The notes under the pieces: model-generated | The model's database searches: none | What the model saw: the letters and a program-made list of their open reading frames with translations, nothing else | What the model was told of the DNA's origin: nothing | Source: JBEVJK01 sp963791325 | GTDB lineage: Bacteria > Pseudomonadota > Alphaproteobacteria > Rhizobiales > Rhizobiaceae | NCBI GenBank assembly: GCA_963791325.1 | Contig: CAWBRU010000010.1 | Span: 1-64,000 of the forward strand | DNA length: 64,000 nucleotides | Direction of reading: 5' to 3' | Part shown: positions 46,225 through 55,500 of the stretch, in pieces | Numbering within the stretch: the first letter of the stretch is position 1 | Layout of the letters: each line of letters begins with the position of its first letter | Translations under genes and position numbers: made by a program

Positions 46225-47445
46225 ATGTCCAAGTCAGACGTCAACAAGGTCGTGCTCGCCTACTCCGGCGGCCTCGATACCTCCATCATTCTGAAATGGC
46301 TGCAGACCGAGCTCGGCGCCGAGGTGGTGACCTTCACCGCCGATCTCGGCCAAGGCGGCGAGCTGGAGCCGGCGCGTAAGAAGGCCGAGCTGCTCGGCAT
46401 CAAGGACATCCGCATCGTCGATGTCCGCGAGGAGTTCGTCCGCGATTTCGTCTTTCCGATGTTCCGCGCCAATGCGCTTTACGAAGGCTGCTATCTGCTT
46501 GGCACCTCGATCGCCCGGCCGCTGATTGCCAAGCATCTGGTCGACATCGCCCGGCAGGCCGGCGCCGATGCGATCGCCCACGGCGCCACCGGCAAGGGCA
46601 ACGACCAAGTGCGCTTCGAGCTCTCCGCCTACGCGCTGAACCCCGACATCAAGGTGATCGCACCGTGGCGCGACTGGAGCTTTAAGTCGCGGACGGATCT
46701 GCTCAACTTCGCCCGCGACCACCAGATCCCGGTACCGAAGGACAAGCAGGGCGAGGCGCCGTTTTCCGTCGACGCCAACCTTCTGCACTCCTCCTCGGAA
46801 GGCAAGGTGCTCGAGGACCCGTGGCTGGAACCGCCCGAATACGTGCATCAGCGTACGGTCTCGCCGATGGATGCGCCCGACCGGGTGACCGAGATCACGC
46901 TGTCCTTCAAGGCCGGCGATCCGGTCGCCCTCGACGGCCAGGGGCTGTCGCCGGCAACGCTGCTCGGCGCGCTCAACGATCTCGGCCGCGACAACGGCAT
47001 CGGCCGCCTGGATCTGGTCGAGAACCGCTTCGTCGGGATGAAATCGCGCGGCGTCTACGAGACCCCTGGCGGCACGATCCTGCTTGCCGCACACCGGGCC
47101 ATCGAATCGATCACGCTCGACCGGGGTGCCGCCCATCTCAAGGACGAGTTGATGCCGCGCTATGCCGAGCTGATCTACAACGGCTTCTGGTTCTCGCCGG
47201 AGCGCGAGATGCTGCAGGCTTTAATCGACCACAGCCAGCGAAGCGTCGAAGGCGACGTCCGGCTGAAACTCTACAAGGGCAATGTGATCGTCACCGGCCG
47301 CCGCTCCGGCAAGTCGCTCTACTCGGACGCGCTGGTCACCTTCGAGGACGACCGCGGCGCTTACGACCAGAAGGACGCCGCCGGCTTCATCCGCCTCAAC
47401 GCGCTGCGGCTGCGCACGCTGGCGGCGCGCAACCGCAGCGGCTAG
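46225..47445 (+). CDS. argG: Argininosuccinate synthase
   Basis: 406 residues from the ATG at 46225. The N-type ATP pyrophosphatase loop is VLAYSGGLDTS at residues 10-20, followed by EVVTFTADLGQGGELEPARK, HGATGKGNDQVRFELS and KSRGVYETPGGTILLAAHRA. It joins citrulline and aspartate, the next-to-last step of arginine synthesis. The stop overlaps the convergent L,D-transpeptidase-like gene by four bases. Confidence 0.97.
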   Translation: MSKSDVNKVVLAYSGGLDTSIILKWLQTELGAEVVTFTADLGQGGELEPARKKAELLGIKDIRIVDVREEFVRDFVFPMFRANALYEGCYLLGTSIARPLIAKHLVDIARQAGADAIAHGATGKGNDQVRFELSAYALNPDIKVIAPWRDWSFKSRTDLLNFARDHQIPVPKDKQGEAPFSVDANLLHSSSEGKVLEDPWLEPPEYVHQRTVSPMDAPDRVTEITLSFKAGDPVALDGQGLSPATLLGALNDLGRDNGIGRLDLVENRFVGMKSRGVYETPGGTILLAAHRAIESITLDRGAAHLKDELMPRYAELIYNGFWFSPEREMLQALIDHSQRSVEGDVRLKLYKGNVIVTGRRSGKSLYSDALVTFEDDRGAYDQKDAAGFIRLNALRLRTLAARNRSG

Positions 47446-48023
47446 CGCTGGATGCAGACGAGGCTGCGGCCGTTGAGATGCGGCAGCAGCTGCCGCATCA
47501 CGCCGCGCGACACGGCCACGCAACCTTCCGTCGGCGTCAGCCCGGGGCGGGCGAGATGCAGGAAGATGGCGCTGCCGCGGCCGCGCCGCCGCGGCCTGAT
47601 GTTCCAGTCGAGCACCAGGCAGACATCGTAGAGGTCGTCGTCGCGCCGCATCCGTTCATGACAGGCGCCATAAGGCAGCCTGATCGGCCGATTGTAGTTG
47701 CGGTCGTCGGGCACCTCGCACCAGCCGAGCGCTACCGAAATCGGCTTCAGCACCAATCCGCAACGACGCGCCGTCGGTGGCCGGTCCTGGCGGAAATAGC
47801 CGGCCAGCACCCGCAGCCGGCCGAGCGGCGTGGCGCCGTCGCCTTCGCGCTTGCGCGCGCTGATGCCGCTGCGGCCGAGCGCGCAAGGCAGCACCCGGCC
47901 GGCAAAGCCGACCAGGCCTTGGCGGGGATCGGCAGGCCGCGGCCTGACGATCAAAAGCCGCCGCGGGGCGTTTTTTGCAACCGTTCCCTTGCCTCGACAT
48001 TTTTTGCGGTATGATCGAATCAT
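47442..48023 (-). CDS. L,D-transpeptidase catalytic-domain (YkuD) protein
   Basis: 193 residues. The catalytic signature is AIFLHLARPGLTPTEGCVAV: histidine, then the cysteine of EGCVAV, in the short HxxxxxxxTxGC form seen in YkuD-like proteins of Rhizobiales. No export signal or LysM domain is visible, although the start at 48023 has no good ribosome binding site and is uncertain. These enzymes make 3-3 crosslinks in peptidoglycan or attach proteins to it, which would need export, so the missing signal is odd. Confidence 0.82.
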   Translation of the reverse strand: MIRSYRKKCRGKGTVAKNAPRRLLIVRPRPADPRQGLVGFAGRVLPCALGRSGISARKREGDGATPLGRLRVLAGYFRQDRPPTARRCGLVLKPISVALGWCEVPDDRNYNRPIRLPYGACHERMRRDDDLYDVCLVLDWNIRPRRRGRGSAIFLHLARPGLTPTEGCVAVSRGVMRQLLPHLNGRSLVCIQR

Positions 48024-48122
48024 GATGGATGCATTTTATCGTGGTTGCTGTTGGCGCCACAGCTTGCGCGCCGCCACGGACGGGTCAACCGCATTGCCTT
48101 CAACAGATACGGGTTTTGACAG

Positions 48123-48806
48123 ATGACATCGCGAACCATCCTGTTGGTCGATGACGACGACGACCTGCGGCACACGCTGGTCGAGCAGCTGTCGCTCTAT
48201 GAGGAGTTCGACGTGCTTCAGGAAGCGACCGCAGCCAAGGGTATCGCCGCCGCCCGCGGCGGCCTCGTCGACCTGCTGATCATGGATGTCGGCCTGCCCG
48301 ATATGGATGGCCGCGAGGCGGTGAAGATCCTGCGCAAGAGCGGCTACAAGGCGCCGATCATCATGCTGACTGGCCACGATACCGATTCCGACACCATTTT
48401 GGGGCTCGAGGCCGGCGCCAATGACTACGTCACCAAGCCGTTCCGCTTCGCCGTGCTTTTGGCGCGCATCCGTGCCCAGCTAAGGCAGCACGAGCAGAGC
48501 GAGGACGCGACCTTCTCCGTCGGCCCTTACACCTTCAAGCCCAGCCAGAAGCTGCTCCTCGACCAACGCGGCGGCAAGGTCCGGCTGACCGAGAAGGAGG
48601 CCTCGATCATCAAGTATCTCTATCGCGCCGACCAAAAGGTGATTACCCGCGACGTGCTGCTCGAGGAGGTCTGGGGCTATAATTCCGGTGTCACCACCCA
48701 CACCCTGGAGACCCATGTCTATCGGCTGCGTCAGAAGATCGAACGCGATCCTTCCAATGCGGAAATTCTTGTGACAGAAAGCGGCGGTTACAAGCTCGTG
48801 CCTTGA
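48123..48806 (+). CDS. OmpR-type response regulator without an adjacent kinase
   Basis: 227 residues. The receiver has acidic residues at 10-14 (LLVDDDDDL), phospho-acceptor D55 (LLIMDVGLPDMDG), threonine in MLTGHD and K105 (YVTKPF). The winged-helix output domain begins near residue 130 (KVRLTEKEASIIKYLYRADQ) and has the recognition region HTLETHVYRLRQKIE. No histidine kinase gene is near. It is followed about 200 bases later by a single-domain cyclic-nucleotide-binding protein. Regulon unknown. Confidence 0.93.
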   Translation: MTSRTILLVDDDDDLRHTLVEQLSLYEEFDVLQEATAAKGIAAARGGLVDLLIMDVGLPDMDGREAVKILRKSGYKAPIIMLTGHDTDSDTILGLEAGANDYVTKPFRFAVLLARIRAQLRQHEQSEDATFSVGPYTFKPSQKLLLDQRGGKVRLTEKEASIIKYLYRADQKVITRDVLLEEVWGYNSGVTTHTLETHVYRLRQKIERDPSNAEILVTESGGYKLVP

Positions 48807-49002
48807 TCGAGGGTGGCGGAGACGAGCGGCCGCATCCACGAAGCAAGCGCCCGATCCGACACGGGGACATTTGCGATGACGAGCGTCAGGCCGCGCGCCG
48901 TAAACGCCGGGCGCCCGGGTACGCCGCCCGGCCACCGCTGGTGGCGTCGCCGTTGCCGGGCCGCCGCGCTTCGCCGTTGCTCCTCCCCTTGCAGGGCCGT
49001 CG

Positions 49003-49461
49003 ATGTCGCTTGATGATGACATCCGGGTCCTGTCGGGCGCTCCGCTGTTCGAGGGGTTCACCCAAGAGCAGCTGCGGCTGCTTGCCTTCGGCTCGGAAAA
49101 CTCCCGGCTGCCGGCCGGCAAGGAGCTTTACGCCGAAGGCGCTCCCGCCGACGGCGCCTACGTCGTGGCGCGCGGCCGCATCGATCTGTTCCGCGACCGC
49201 GACGGTCGGCGCATCGTGATTGCCGACGTCGGTCCGGGCACGGTGCTCGGCGAGTTTGCTCTGTTTGCAGACAGCCACCGGCTGACCGGCGCGGTGGCGG
49301 CAACCGATGCCGAGGTGATGCGGCTCAATCGCAAGCTGTTCCGCCGCATCCTTGAGGAATACCCCGACGTGGCGCTATTCCTGCACCACCGCATCACCGC
49401 GGATTTTCAGACCATGGTCGCCAAGCTCGACGCACTCGCCGCGCGCTTCTCCGATTTTTGA
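49003..49461 (+). CDS. Stand-alone cyclic-nucleotide-binding domain protein
   Basis: 152 residues. It is a single Crp-like barrel: GAPLFEGFTQEQLRLLAFGS, then EGAPADGAYVVARGRIDLFR, then VLGEFALFADSHRLTGAVAA (the phosphate-binding cassette, with R in place of the usual small residue pattern), and a C-terminal helix. There is no DNA-binding domain, kinase or channel part. It may sense cAMP or cGMP and act on a partner protein. It lies between an OmpR-type regulator and xth. Confidence 0.85.
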   Translation: MSLDDDIRVLSGAPLFEGFTQEQLRLLAFGSENSRLPAGKELYAEGAPADGAYVVARGRIDLFRDRDGRRIVIADVGPGTVLGEFALFADSHRLTGAVAATDAEVMRLNRKLFRRILEEYPDVALFLHHRITADFQTMVAKLDALAARFSDF

Positions 49462-49473
49462 CCGGCGAGCGCC

Positions 49474-50280
49474 TCAGCCGAAGCTGAACCGCGCAATCAC
49501 CGGGACATGGTCCGAAGGCCGCGGCCAGCCGCGGGCCTCGCGCAACACCTCGATGCCGGCGAGATCGTCGGCCAGATTGGGCGAGGACCACACATGGTCG
49601 AGGCGGCGGCCGCGATCGGAGGCCTGCCAGTCGGCAGCGCGATAGCTCCACCAAGTGTAGAGCTTCTGCTCTGCCGGCACCTTGAGCCGTATCAGATCGG
49701 CCCAGCGGCCGGCCTGGCGCATCGCCTCGAAGCTCTCGGTCTCGGCCGGCGTGTGGCTGACCACCTTGAGCAGCTGCTTATGCGACCAGACGTCGTGCTC
49801 GAGCGGGGCGATGTTGAGGTCGCCGACCAGCAACGAGCCGCCATGCTCGTCCCATTGCGCCGGCAAGCCGTTCATCTCGGCGACGAAGTCCAGCTTGTGG
49901 CGGAATTTCCAGTTGATCTCGGGATCGGGCTCGTCGCCGCCGGCCGGGACGTAGAAATTGTGGATCAGCAGGGAGCGGCCGCCGACCGCGATCCTGGTGG
50001 CGAGGTGCCGGCAATCCTCCTTGCCGCAGAACTGCCGCCGCTCGACGACCTCCAGCGGCACACGCGAGATCGTGGCAACGCCGTGATAGCCCTTCTGGCC
50101 GCTGACGGCGATGTGAGGATAGCCGAGCCGCTTGAGCTGCTTGACCGGAAACAGCTCGTCCGGGCACTTGGTCTCCTGCAGGCACAGCACATCGGGACCG
50201 CGCTCCCTGAGCAGCCGCCTGACCAGCGGCAATCGGAGCCGCACCGAGTTGATGTTCCAGGTGGCGATGGAAAACGGCAT
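49474..50280 (-). CDS. xth: Exodeoxyribonuclease III
   Basis: 268 residues. The EEP-fold catalytic residues appear in ATWNINSVRLRLPLV, CLQETKCPDELF (metal glutamate), VGDLNIAPLEHDVW and, at the end, PSDHVPVIARFSFG with the catalytic histidine. RRLDHVWSSPNLA is also typical. It acts as the main apurinic endonuclease and 3'-exonuclease. It lies 18 bases downstream of nothing else on its strand but follows lolA, and the pair probably shares a transcript. Confidence 0.95.
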   Translation of the reverse strand: MPFSIATWNINSVRLRLPLVRRLLRERGPDVLCLQETKCPDELFPVKQLKRLGYPHIAVSGQKGYHGVATISRVPLEVVERRQFCGKEDCRHLATRIAVGGRSLLIHNFYVPAGGDEPDPEINWKFRHKLDFVAEMNGLPAQWDEHGGSLLVGDLNIAPLEHDVWSHKQLLKVVSHTPAETESFEAMRQAGRWADLIRLKVPAEQKLYTWWSYRAADWQASDRGRRLDHVWSSPNLADDLAGIEVLREARGWPRPSDHVPVIARFSFG

Positions 50281-50297
50281 CGCCGCGCCCGAGGCGA

Positions 50298-50984
50298 TCA
50301 GCGCTTGTTCTGCATCTTCTGGTTGACTTCGCGGTTGCGCTTATAGTCGATCTTGAACAGCCCGGCGTCGAGCGGCACGCCCTGCTGGACGTTGTCGATC
50401 AGCACCGTGGTGTTCTTGCCCTGCGCATCGGTGATGGTCCACTGCTTGAGATCGTAGGTCTTGGCATCGAACATCAGCGAAATGCGCGAGTTGCCGAACA
50501 CCGAGCGGTCGGCCATCTGGATGGTGATGACATCCGGCTCCTCCTTGATGCCGGTGACCCGCCGCCCGGTCAGATCGATGCGGTCGTCGAGCAGCAGCTT
50601 CAACGGGGTCTTGGACAGCGGGTAAAGGTCCATGGTGTTGAGCCTGCGGTTGTCGATCACCACCGACTGGCCGTCGGAGATCACCCGATAGCCGGACGGC
50701 GCCTCGTAGTTGAAGCGCAGCCTCCCGGGTCGCGCGATGTAGAACTTGCCGCCGGTCTGTTCCCCACGCGGGCCGAACTGGACGAAATCGCCGGTCATGG
50801 TGCGGATGCTGGAGAAATGATCGGCGATCTTTTGCGCCACCGCGGACTGCGCGGCCTGCGCCTCGGCCGGATGAGGCAACTCGCCGACCAAAGGCAAAGC
50901 GGCGACGAGTCCGGCGAGGCCGAGCAGGAAGCGTCGGCGGGTGGCCGGCGGCGAGGTCAAGCTGGCTGTCGAATGAGCGATCAT
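50298..50984 (-). CDS. lolA: LolA-like outer-membrane lipoprotein carrier
   Basis: 228 residues. The N-terminus has a twin-arginine-like motif (ATRRRFLLGLAGLVAALP), so export may be by Tat rather than Sec, which is unusual for LolA. The mature part has KIADHFSSIRTMTGDFVQFG, then KFYIARPGRLRFNYEAPSGY, and VSVVIDNRRLN-like segments that fit the LolA half-barrel. It carries lipoproteins from LolCDE to the outer membrane. It stands between ftsK and xth, as in related genomes. Confidence 0.85.
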   Translation of the reverse strand: MIAHSTASLTSPPATRRRFLLGLAGLVAALPLVGELPHPAEAQAAQSAVAQKIADHFSSIRTMTGDFVQFGPRGEQTGGKFYIARPGRLRFNYEAPSGYRVISDGQSVVIDNRRLNTMDLYPLSKTPLKLLLDDRIDLTGRRVTGIKEEPDVITIQMADRSVFGNSRISLMFDAKTYDLKQWTITDAQGKNTTVLIDNVQQGVPLDAGLFKIDYKRNREVNQKMQNKR

Positions 50985-51087
50985 TCCGGTGTCTCCGGTT
51001 GGGCAGGCGTTCGCAGGCGGGTATCAAGTTTGAGTTGGGCTGAAATTTGACACCGGCAAGGCTGATCTCCTCGGAGGAGGCTTTGCG

Positions 51088-53676
51088 TCAGTAATCGCCT
51101 TCTTCCGTCGGCACCAGGATTTCGCGCTTGCCGGCATGATTGGCGGCGCCGACGATCCCTTCCTTTTCCATCCGTTCGATGATCGAGGCGGCGCGGTTGT
51201 AGCCGATGCCGAGCCGCCGCTGGATATAGCTGGTCGAGGCCTTGCCGTCGCGCAGCACCACCGCCACGGCCTGGTCATAGGGGTCGTCGGACTCGTCCAG
51301 GTTCGAGCCGCCCCCACGCGGGGCGGCGGCGTCCTCGCCCTCGCCGTCCTCCTCGTCTTCCTCGGTGATGGCGTCGAGATATTCCGGGACGCCCTGCCGC
51401 TTCAGATGCGCGACGATCTTCTCGACCTCCTCGTCGGCGACGAACGGCCCATGGACGCGCTGGATGCGGCCGCCGCCGGCCATATAGAGCATGTCGCCCA
51501 TGCCGAGCAGCTGCTCGGCTCCCTGCTCGCCCAGGATGGTGCGGCTGTCGATCTTCGAGGTCACCTGGAATGAGATGCGGGTCGGGAAGTTGGCCTTGAT
51601 GGTGCCGGTGATGACGTCGACCGAGGGCCGCTGGGTGGCCATGATCACATGGATACCGGCAGCACGGGCCATCTGGGCAAGCCGCTGGACGGCACCCTCG
51701 ATGTCCTTGCCCGCCACCATCATCAGGTCGGCCATCTCGTCGATGATCACCACGATGAACGGCATCGCCTCGAGATCGAGATCCTCGCTCTCGTAGATCG
51801 CCTCGCCGGTCTCGCGGTCGAATCCGGTCTGCACGGTGCGGGTGATGCGCTCGCCCTTGGCCTCGGCCTGCGCGACGCGCTGGTTGAAACCTTCGATATT
51901 GCGCACCCCCACCTTGGACATCTTACGGTAGCGGTCCTCCATCTCGCGCACCGTCCATTTCAGCGCCACCACCGCCTTCTTCGGGTCGGTGACCACCGGC
52001 GTCAAAAGGTGCGGGATGCCGTCATAGACCGAAAGCTCGAGCATCTTCGGATCGATCATGATCAGCCGGCACTCGCGTGGCGTCATCCGGTAGAGCAGCG
52101 AGAGAATCATGGTGTTGATGGCGACCGATTTGCCGGAGCCGGTGGTGCCCGCCACCAGCACATGCGGCATCTTGGCGATGTCGGCGATCACCGCCTCGCC
52201 ATTGATGGTCTTGCCGAGCGCCAGCGCCAGCTTGGCCTTGGTCTGCTCGAAGTCGCGGCTGGCCAGGATCTCGCGCAGATAGACGGTCTCGCGCTTGGCA
52301 TTGGGGAGCTCGATGCCGATGGCGTTGCGTCCCGGCACCACCGCCACGCGGCAGGCGATGGCGCTCATCGAGCGGGCGATGTCGTCGGCCAGCCCGATCA
52401 CGCGCGAGGATTTGATGCCCGGAGCCGGCTCCAGCTCGTAGAGGGTGACGACCGGTCCCGGCCGCACGTGGATGATCTCGCCTTTGACCCCGAAATCCTC
52501 GAGCACGCCTTCGAGCAGGCGAGCATTCTGCTCGAGCGCGTCCTTGGAGAGGGTGGGATCACGCACCACGTTCTTGGGCTCGGCGAGAAAGTGCAGCGAC
52601 GGCATCTCGAACTCGCCCGATTTGATCAGCGAAGTCTGCGCCTCGCGCTGCACCCGGGCCCCTGGCGCGGGCCTGGGCGCCGGCGCGGCGACGCGCGCAG
52701 CCGCGCCGGGAGCCGATGCTGCGGCATTGCCGGGCACCAGGCGCCGCGCCATCTCGGTCGCCGGCAGAATATCGTCATCCTCCGCCTCGTCGTCGAACGG
52801 GTCCATCTGCAGCACCGGCTCGCGCACCACCGTCTGGGCGAAATCGGGCTCGATGCGGGCATCGCTCGCCCGGTTCGACCAGCGCGGTCGCTGCGGTGCG
52901 GCGGCGAATGGCTCGGCATCGCGGCCGTGCGCGGCGGCGGCGCGCCGGGCCGCCAGCCGGCGGCGCACAAAGCTCGCCACAGTCAGCCACCAATGCGCCA
53001 GGAAGCCGAGCGCGACGATGCCGTCGCTGTCCTCATCGTCGTCCTCCATCCCGAATTCGGGCGCAGGTTCGGCCCGGCGAGGCGGCGCCGTCCGCACTGC
53101 AAAACCATGCTGGCGCCAAAGCAGCCCGCCGCCATAGGCAAACAGGAACAGCGCCGGGACGGCCAGGATCACGGCGATCAGGATCGCCAGCAGCCCGCTC
53201 GGATAGTGGCCGATCAGCAATGTCGGCAAAGCCAGCACCATGTCGCCGAACACGCCGCCCAGCCCGTTGGGCAGCGGCCAGGTCGGCGGTGGGGTGATGC
53301 ATCCGGCAATGCCGGCCGCGATAAGGGCGGCCCCGAGCCATGCCGCAGCGCGGCGCGGCAGCCGGTCGACCCCGCGGCCGCTGCCCAGGAAGAACGCCCA
53401 AAGCACCGTCGGCACTAAGGCCGCTACGGCGCCGAGGCCGAAGAACTGCAGGGCCAGATCGGCAAACACCGCGCCCGGGTACCCCATCGCATTGGTCACC
53501 GGATTGGCTGTCGCATGGCTGAAGCTCGGATCGGCGACGTTCCAGGTGGCCAGAGCTGCCAGGCCGAACACCGCGACGGCCAACAGAGCGAGGCCGGCGG
53601 CGCGGCCGCCGATGCGCCGCATGAAGAGGCTCAACGCCGAGTCGGTTTCCTCAAACGCAATCGGTGCGCTGCGCAT
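51088..53676 (-). CDS. ftsK: DNA translocase FtsK
   Basis: 862 residues. Four transmembrane helices lie in the first 190 residues, starting with AAGLALLAVAVFGLAALATW. A variable linker rich in proline and alanine runs to about 370. The motor follows: LARLLEGVLEDFGVKGEI-like alpha domain, Walker A GTTGSGKS, MIDPKMLELSVYDGIPHLLT, Walker B IVVIIDEMADLMM and ATQRPSVDVITGTIKANFP. The C-terminal gamma winged helix (RRLGIGYNRAASIIERMEKE) reads KOPS and activates XerD. It couples septation to chromosome-dimer resolution. Confidence 0.96.
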   Translation of the reverse strand: MRSAPIAFEETDSALSLFMRRIGGRAAGLALLAVAVFGLAALATWNVADPSFSHATANPVTNAMGYPGAVFADLALQFFGLGAVAALVPTVLWAFFLGSGRGVDRLPRRAAAWLGAALIAAGIAGCITPPPTWPLPNGLGGVFGDMVLALPTLLIGHYPSGLLAILIAVILAVPALFLFAYGGGLLWRQHGFAVRTAPPRRAEPAPEFGMEDDDEDSDGIVALGFLAHWWLTVASFVRRRLAARRAAAAHGRDAEPFAAAPQRPRWSNRASDARIEPDFAQTVVREPVLQMDPFDDEAEDDDILPATEMARRLVPGNAAASAPGAAARVAAPAPRPAPGARVQREAQTSLIKSGEFEMPSLHFLAEPKNVVRDPTLSKDALEQNARLLEGVLEDFGVKGEIIHVRPGPVVTLYELEPAPGIKSSRVIGLADDIARSMSAIACRVAVVPGRNAIGIELPNAKRETVYLREILASRDFEQTKAKLALALGKTINGEAVIADIAKMPHVLVAGTTGSGKSVAINTMILSLLYRMTPRECRLIMIDPKMLELSVYDGIPHLLTPVVTDPKKAVVALKWTVREMEDRYRKMSKVGVRNIEGFNQRVAQAEAKGERITRTVQTGFDRETGEAIYESEDLDLEAMPFIVVIIDEMADLMMVAGKDIEGAVQRLAQMARAAGIHVIMATQRPSVDVITGTIKANFPTRISFQVTSKIDSRTILGEQGAEQLLGMGDMLYMAGGGRIQRVHGPFVADEEVEKIVAHLKRQGVPEYLDAITEEDEEDGEGEDAAAPRGGGSNLDESDDPYDQAVAVVLRDGKASTSYIQRRLGIGYNRAASIIERMEKEGIVGAANHAGKREILVPTEEGDY

Positions 53677-53922
53677 TCCTGGCCTGCCCCTTGCTCCCGA
53701 AGTTCCGGCCCAACAGCATCGCTCGGCGTGGGCAGGTGAGAGACCGAGACTAGCCGCGCCAAGGTTAAGGCGGCATTAACCATGGACCGGCGGGCAGACT
53801 GTCCGAGACGTTGTGTCGCGCCCCCTTCGCCCCGCTTGACTGCGCGGCGCCGCAGCACGACATTTCGCTCTGTCCGTCGGGCCGCCTGCGCGCGCCCGGC
53901 TCAATCAAGGAACCGCAACCCC

Positions 53923-53982
53923 ATGCCAAGCGACAGTCACAGTCGACCGTCCGTGCCGTCCGCGGTGCCCGCCCGGGCCTGA
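53923..53982 (+). CDS. Candidate leader peptide ORF upstream of mgtE
   Basis: A 19-codon frame, MPSDSHSRPSVPSAVPARA, ends 59 bases before mgtE. Four prolines lie in it (P2, P9, P12 and P16). AAGGA is about twelve bases upstream of the ATG, farther than ideal. Proline-rich leader peptides control Mg2+ transporter genes in enterobacteria (mgtL before mgtA), so the position is suggestive. Nothing else recognisable lies in the 53677-54041 gap. The frame may also be chance in this GC-rich DNA. Confidence 0.25.
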   Translation: MPSDSHSRPSVPSAVPARA

Positions 53983-54041
53983 TCCTTTTCGATCGGCTCA
54001 CCCGGCGCCGCCGACGGCAGGCGGCCGCCACGAGGTGAGCC

Positions 54042-55430
54042 ATGAACGACATTTCTCTCCTGAAGGTCCGGCCCGACGACAACGGGCCATTCGATCCTCT
54101 TGCGATCGCGCTTCGCCTGGCCGAGGAGCGGCCGGCCGATCTCGTCGAGGTGCTCAACCAGCGCGCGCCCGAGGAAGCGGCCGAGATCATCGAGGCGTTG
54201 CCGCCCGACCAGGCGGTTGAGGCCTTCGACCAGCCGGGGCTCGACGCCGGCGCCGAGATCCTGGCGCTGCTGCCGGTCGGCCGGGCCGCGGCCGTACTCG
54301 GCGAAATGTCGGCCGACCGCGCCGCCGATCTCGTCCGCGCGCTTGCCGACCCGCCGCGGGCCGAGCTTCTGGCGCGCCTCGACAAGACCACCGCCGACGC
54401 GCTGGCACGGCTGCTGTCCTATCCGGAGAACTGCGCCGGGGCGCTGATGACCACCGAATTCGTCTCGGTGCCGGCGTCGATGACGATCGGCGCCGTGCTC
54501 GATCACATCCGCATGGTCGAGCGCAGCCGCGAGACGGTCTACGCAGTCTACGTGCTCGACCCGGTGAAGAATACGCTGGTGCAGGCAGTGTCGCTGCGCC
54601 GCCTCATTGCCGGTGACCCGGCCGCCAACGTCCTCACCGCAGCGCCGCCGCGGCGGCCGATCGTGGTCCGGGCGCTTGCTGCCCGCGACGAGGTCGCCCG
54701 GCTGATCGCCAAATACGACCTGCTCGCCGTGCCGGTGGTCGATCCACGCAACCATGTCATCGGCATCGTCACCGTCGACGACGTCATCGATTCCATGGTT
54801 GCCCGGCAGACCGAGGAGGTGCAGCGCTTCGGCGGCCTCGAAGCCCTCGACGAGCCTTATATGGACGTCGGCTTCTGGCGCATGATCCGCAAGCGCGCCG
54901 GCTGGCTCTGCGTGCTGTTTCTCTCGGAAATGCTGACCGCCTCCGCCATGCAGGGGTTCGAGGGCGAACTGCAGCGGGCGATCGTTTTGACGTTGTTCAT
55001 CCCGCTGATTATGAGCTCCGGCGGCAACTCCGGCTCGCAGGCGACCTCGCTGCTGATCCGCGCCTTGGCGCTGCGCCAGCTCGCCGTGGGAGACTGGTGG
55101 CGGGTCGCCATACGCGAGCTGCCGGCCGGCCTCACCCTCGGCGTCATCCTGGGTGCCATCGGCATGGTCCGTATCGTCTTCTGGCAGAAGACCGGGCTCT
55201 ACGACTACGGCGAGCACTGGGCGCTGGTGGCGCTGACCGTCGGCCTTGCCCTGGTCGGCATCGTCACCTTCGGCTCGATGGTCGGCTCGATGCTCCCGTT
55301 TGCCCTGCAGCGCCTCGGCTTCGATCCGGCCACCGCGTCGGCGCCGTTCGTCGCCACCCTTGTCGACGTCACCGGGCTGGTGATCTATTTCTCGGTCGCG
55401 CTTTTGGTGCTGCGCGGCACGCTTCTCTGA
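54042..55430 (+). CDS. mgtE: Magnesium transporter MgtE
   Basis: 462 residues. The N domain (RAPEEAAEIIEALPPDQAVE, LARLLSYPENCAGALMT) is followed by a CBS pair at about 145-265 (TVYAVYVLDPVKNTL, YDLLAVPVVDPRNHVIGIV) and five helices from residue 290 (RAGWLCVLFLSEMLTASAMQ, LFIPLIMSSGGNSGSQATSL). The SGGNSGSQ segment lines the ion pore. The cytosolic domains close the channel when Mg2+ is plentiful. The start overlaps GGTGAGCC upstream. Confidence 0.95.
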   Translation: MNDISLLKVRPDDNGPFDPLAIALRLAEERPADLVEVLNQRAPEEAAEIIEALPPDQAVEAFDQPGLDAGAEILALLPVGRAAAVLGEMSADRAADLVRALADPPRAELLARLDKTTADALARLLSYPENCAGALMTTEFVSVPASMTIGAVLDHIRMVERSRETVYAVYVLDPVKNTLVQAVSLRRLIAGDPAANVLTAAPPRRPIVVRALAARDEVARLIAKYDLLAVPVVDPRNHVIGIVTVDDVIDSMVARQTEEVQRFGGLEALDEPYMDVGFWRMIRKRAGWLCVLFLSEMLTASAMQGFEGELQRAIVLTLFIPLIMSSGGNSGSQATSLLIRALALRQLAVGDWWRVAIRELPAGLTLGVILGAIGMVRIVFWQKTGLYDYGEHWALVALTVGLALVGIVTFGSMVGSMLPFALQRLGFDPATASAPFVATLVDVTGLVIYFSVALLVLRGTLL

Positions 55431-55451
55431 TCGTTCCGTCCCCGATATGAA

Positions 55452-55479
55452 ATGGACCCGGCGGCAGCGCCGGGTCCAT
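55452..55479. terminator. Hairpin between convergent mgtE and amtB
   Basis: Perfect 12-pair stem ATGGACCCGGCG/CGCCGGGTCCAT with a four-base loop, 21 bases after the mgtE stop and 22 before the amtB stop. Weak T-rich flanks on either side, so it probably ends transcription in both directions. Confidence 0.7.
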
Positions 55480-55500
55480 CAATCGTGTGCCGAAGCCGGC

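Noticed and set aside
53677..54041. Mg2+ riboswitch (M-box) before mgtE
   Set aside because: No M-box-like conserved stems or sequence could be recognised; only the short leader ORF is noted.
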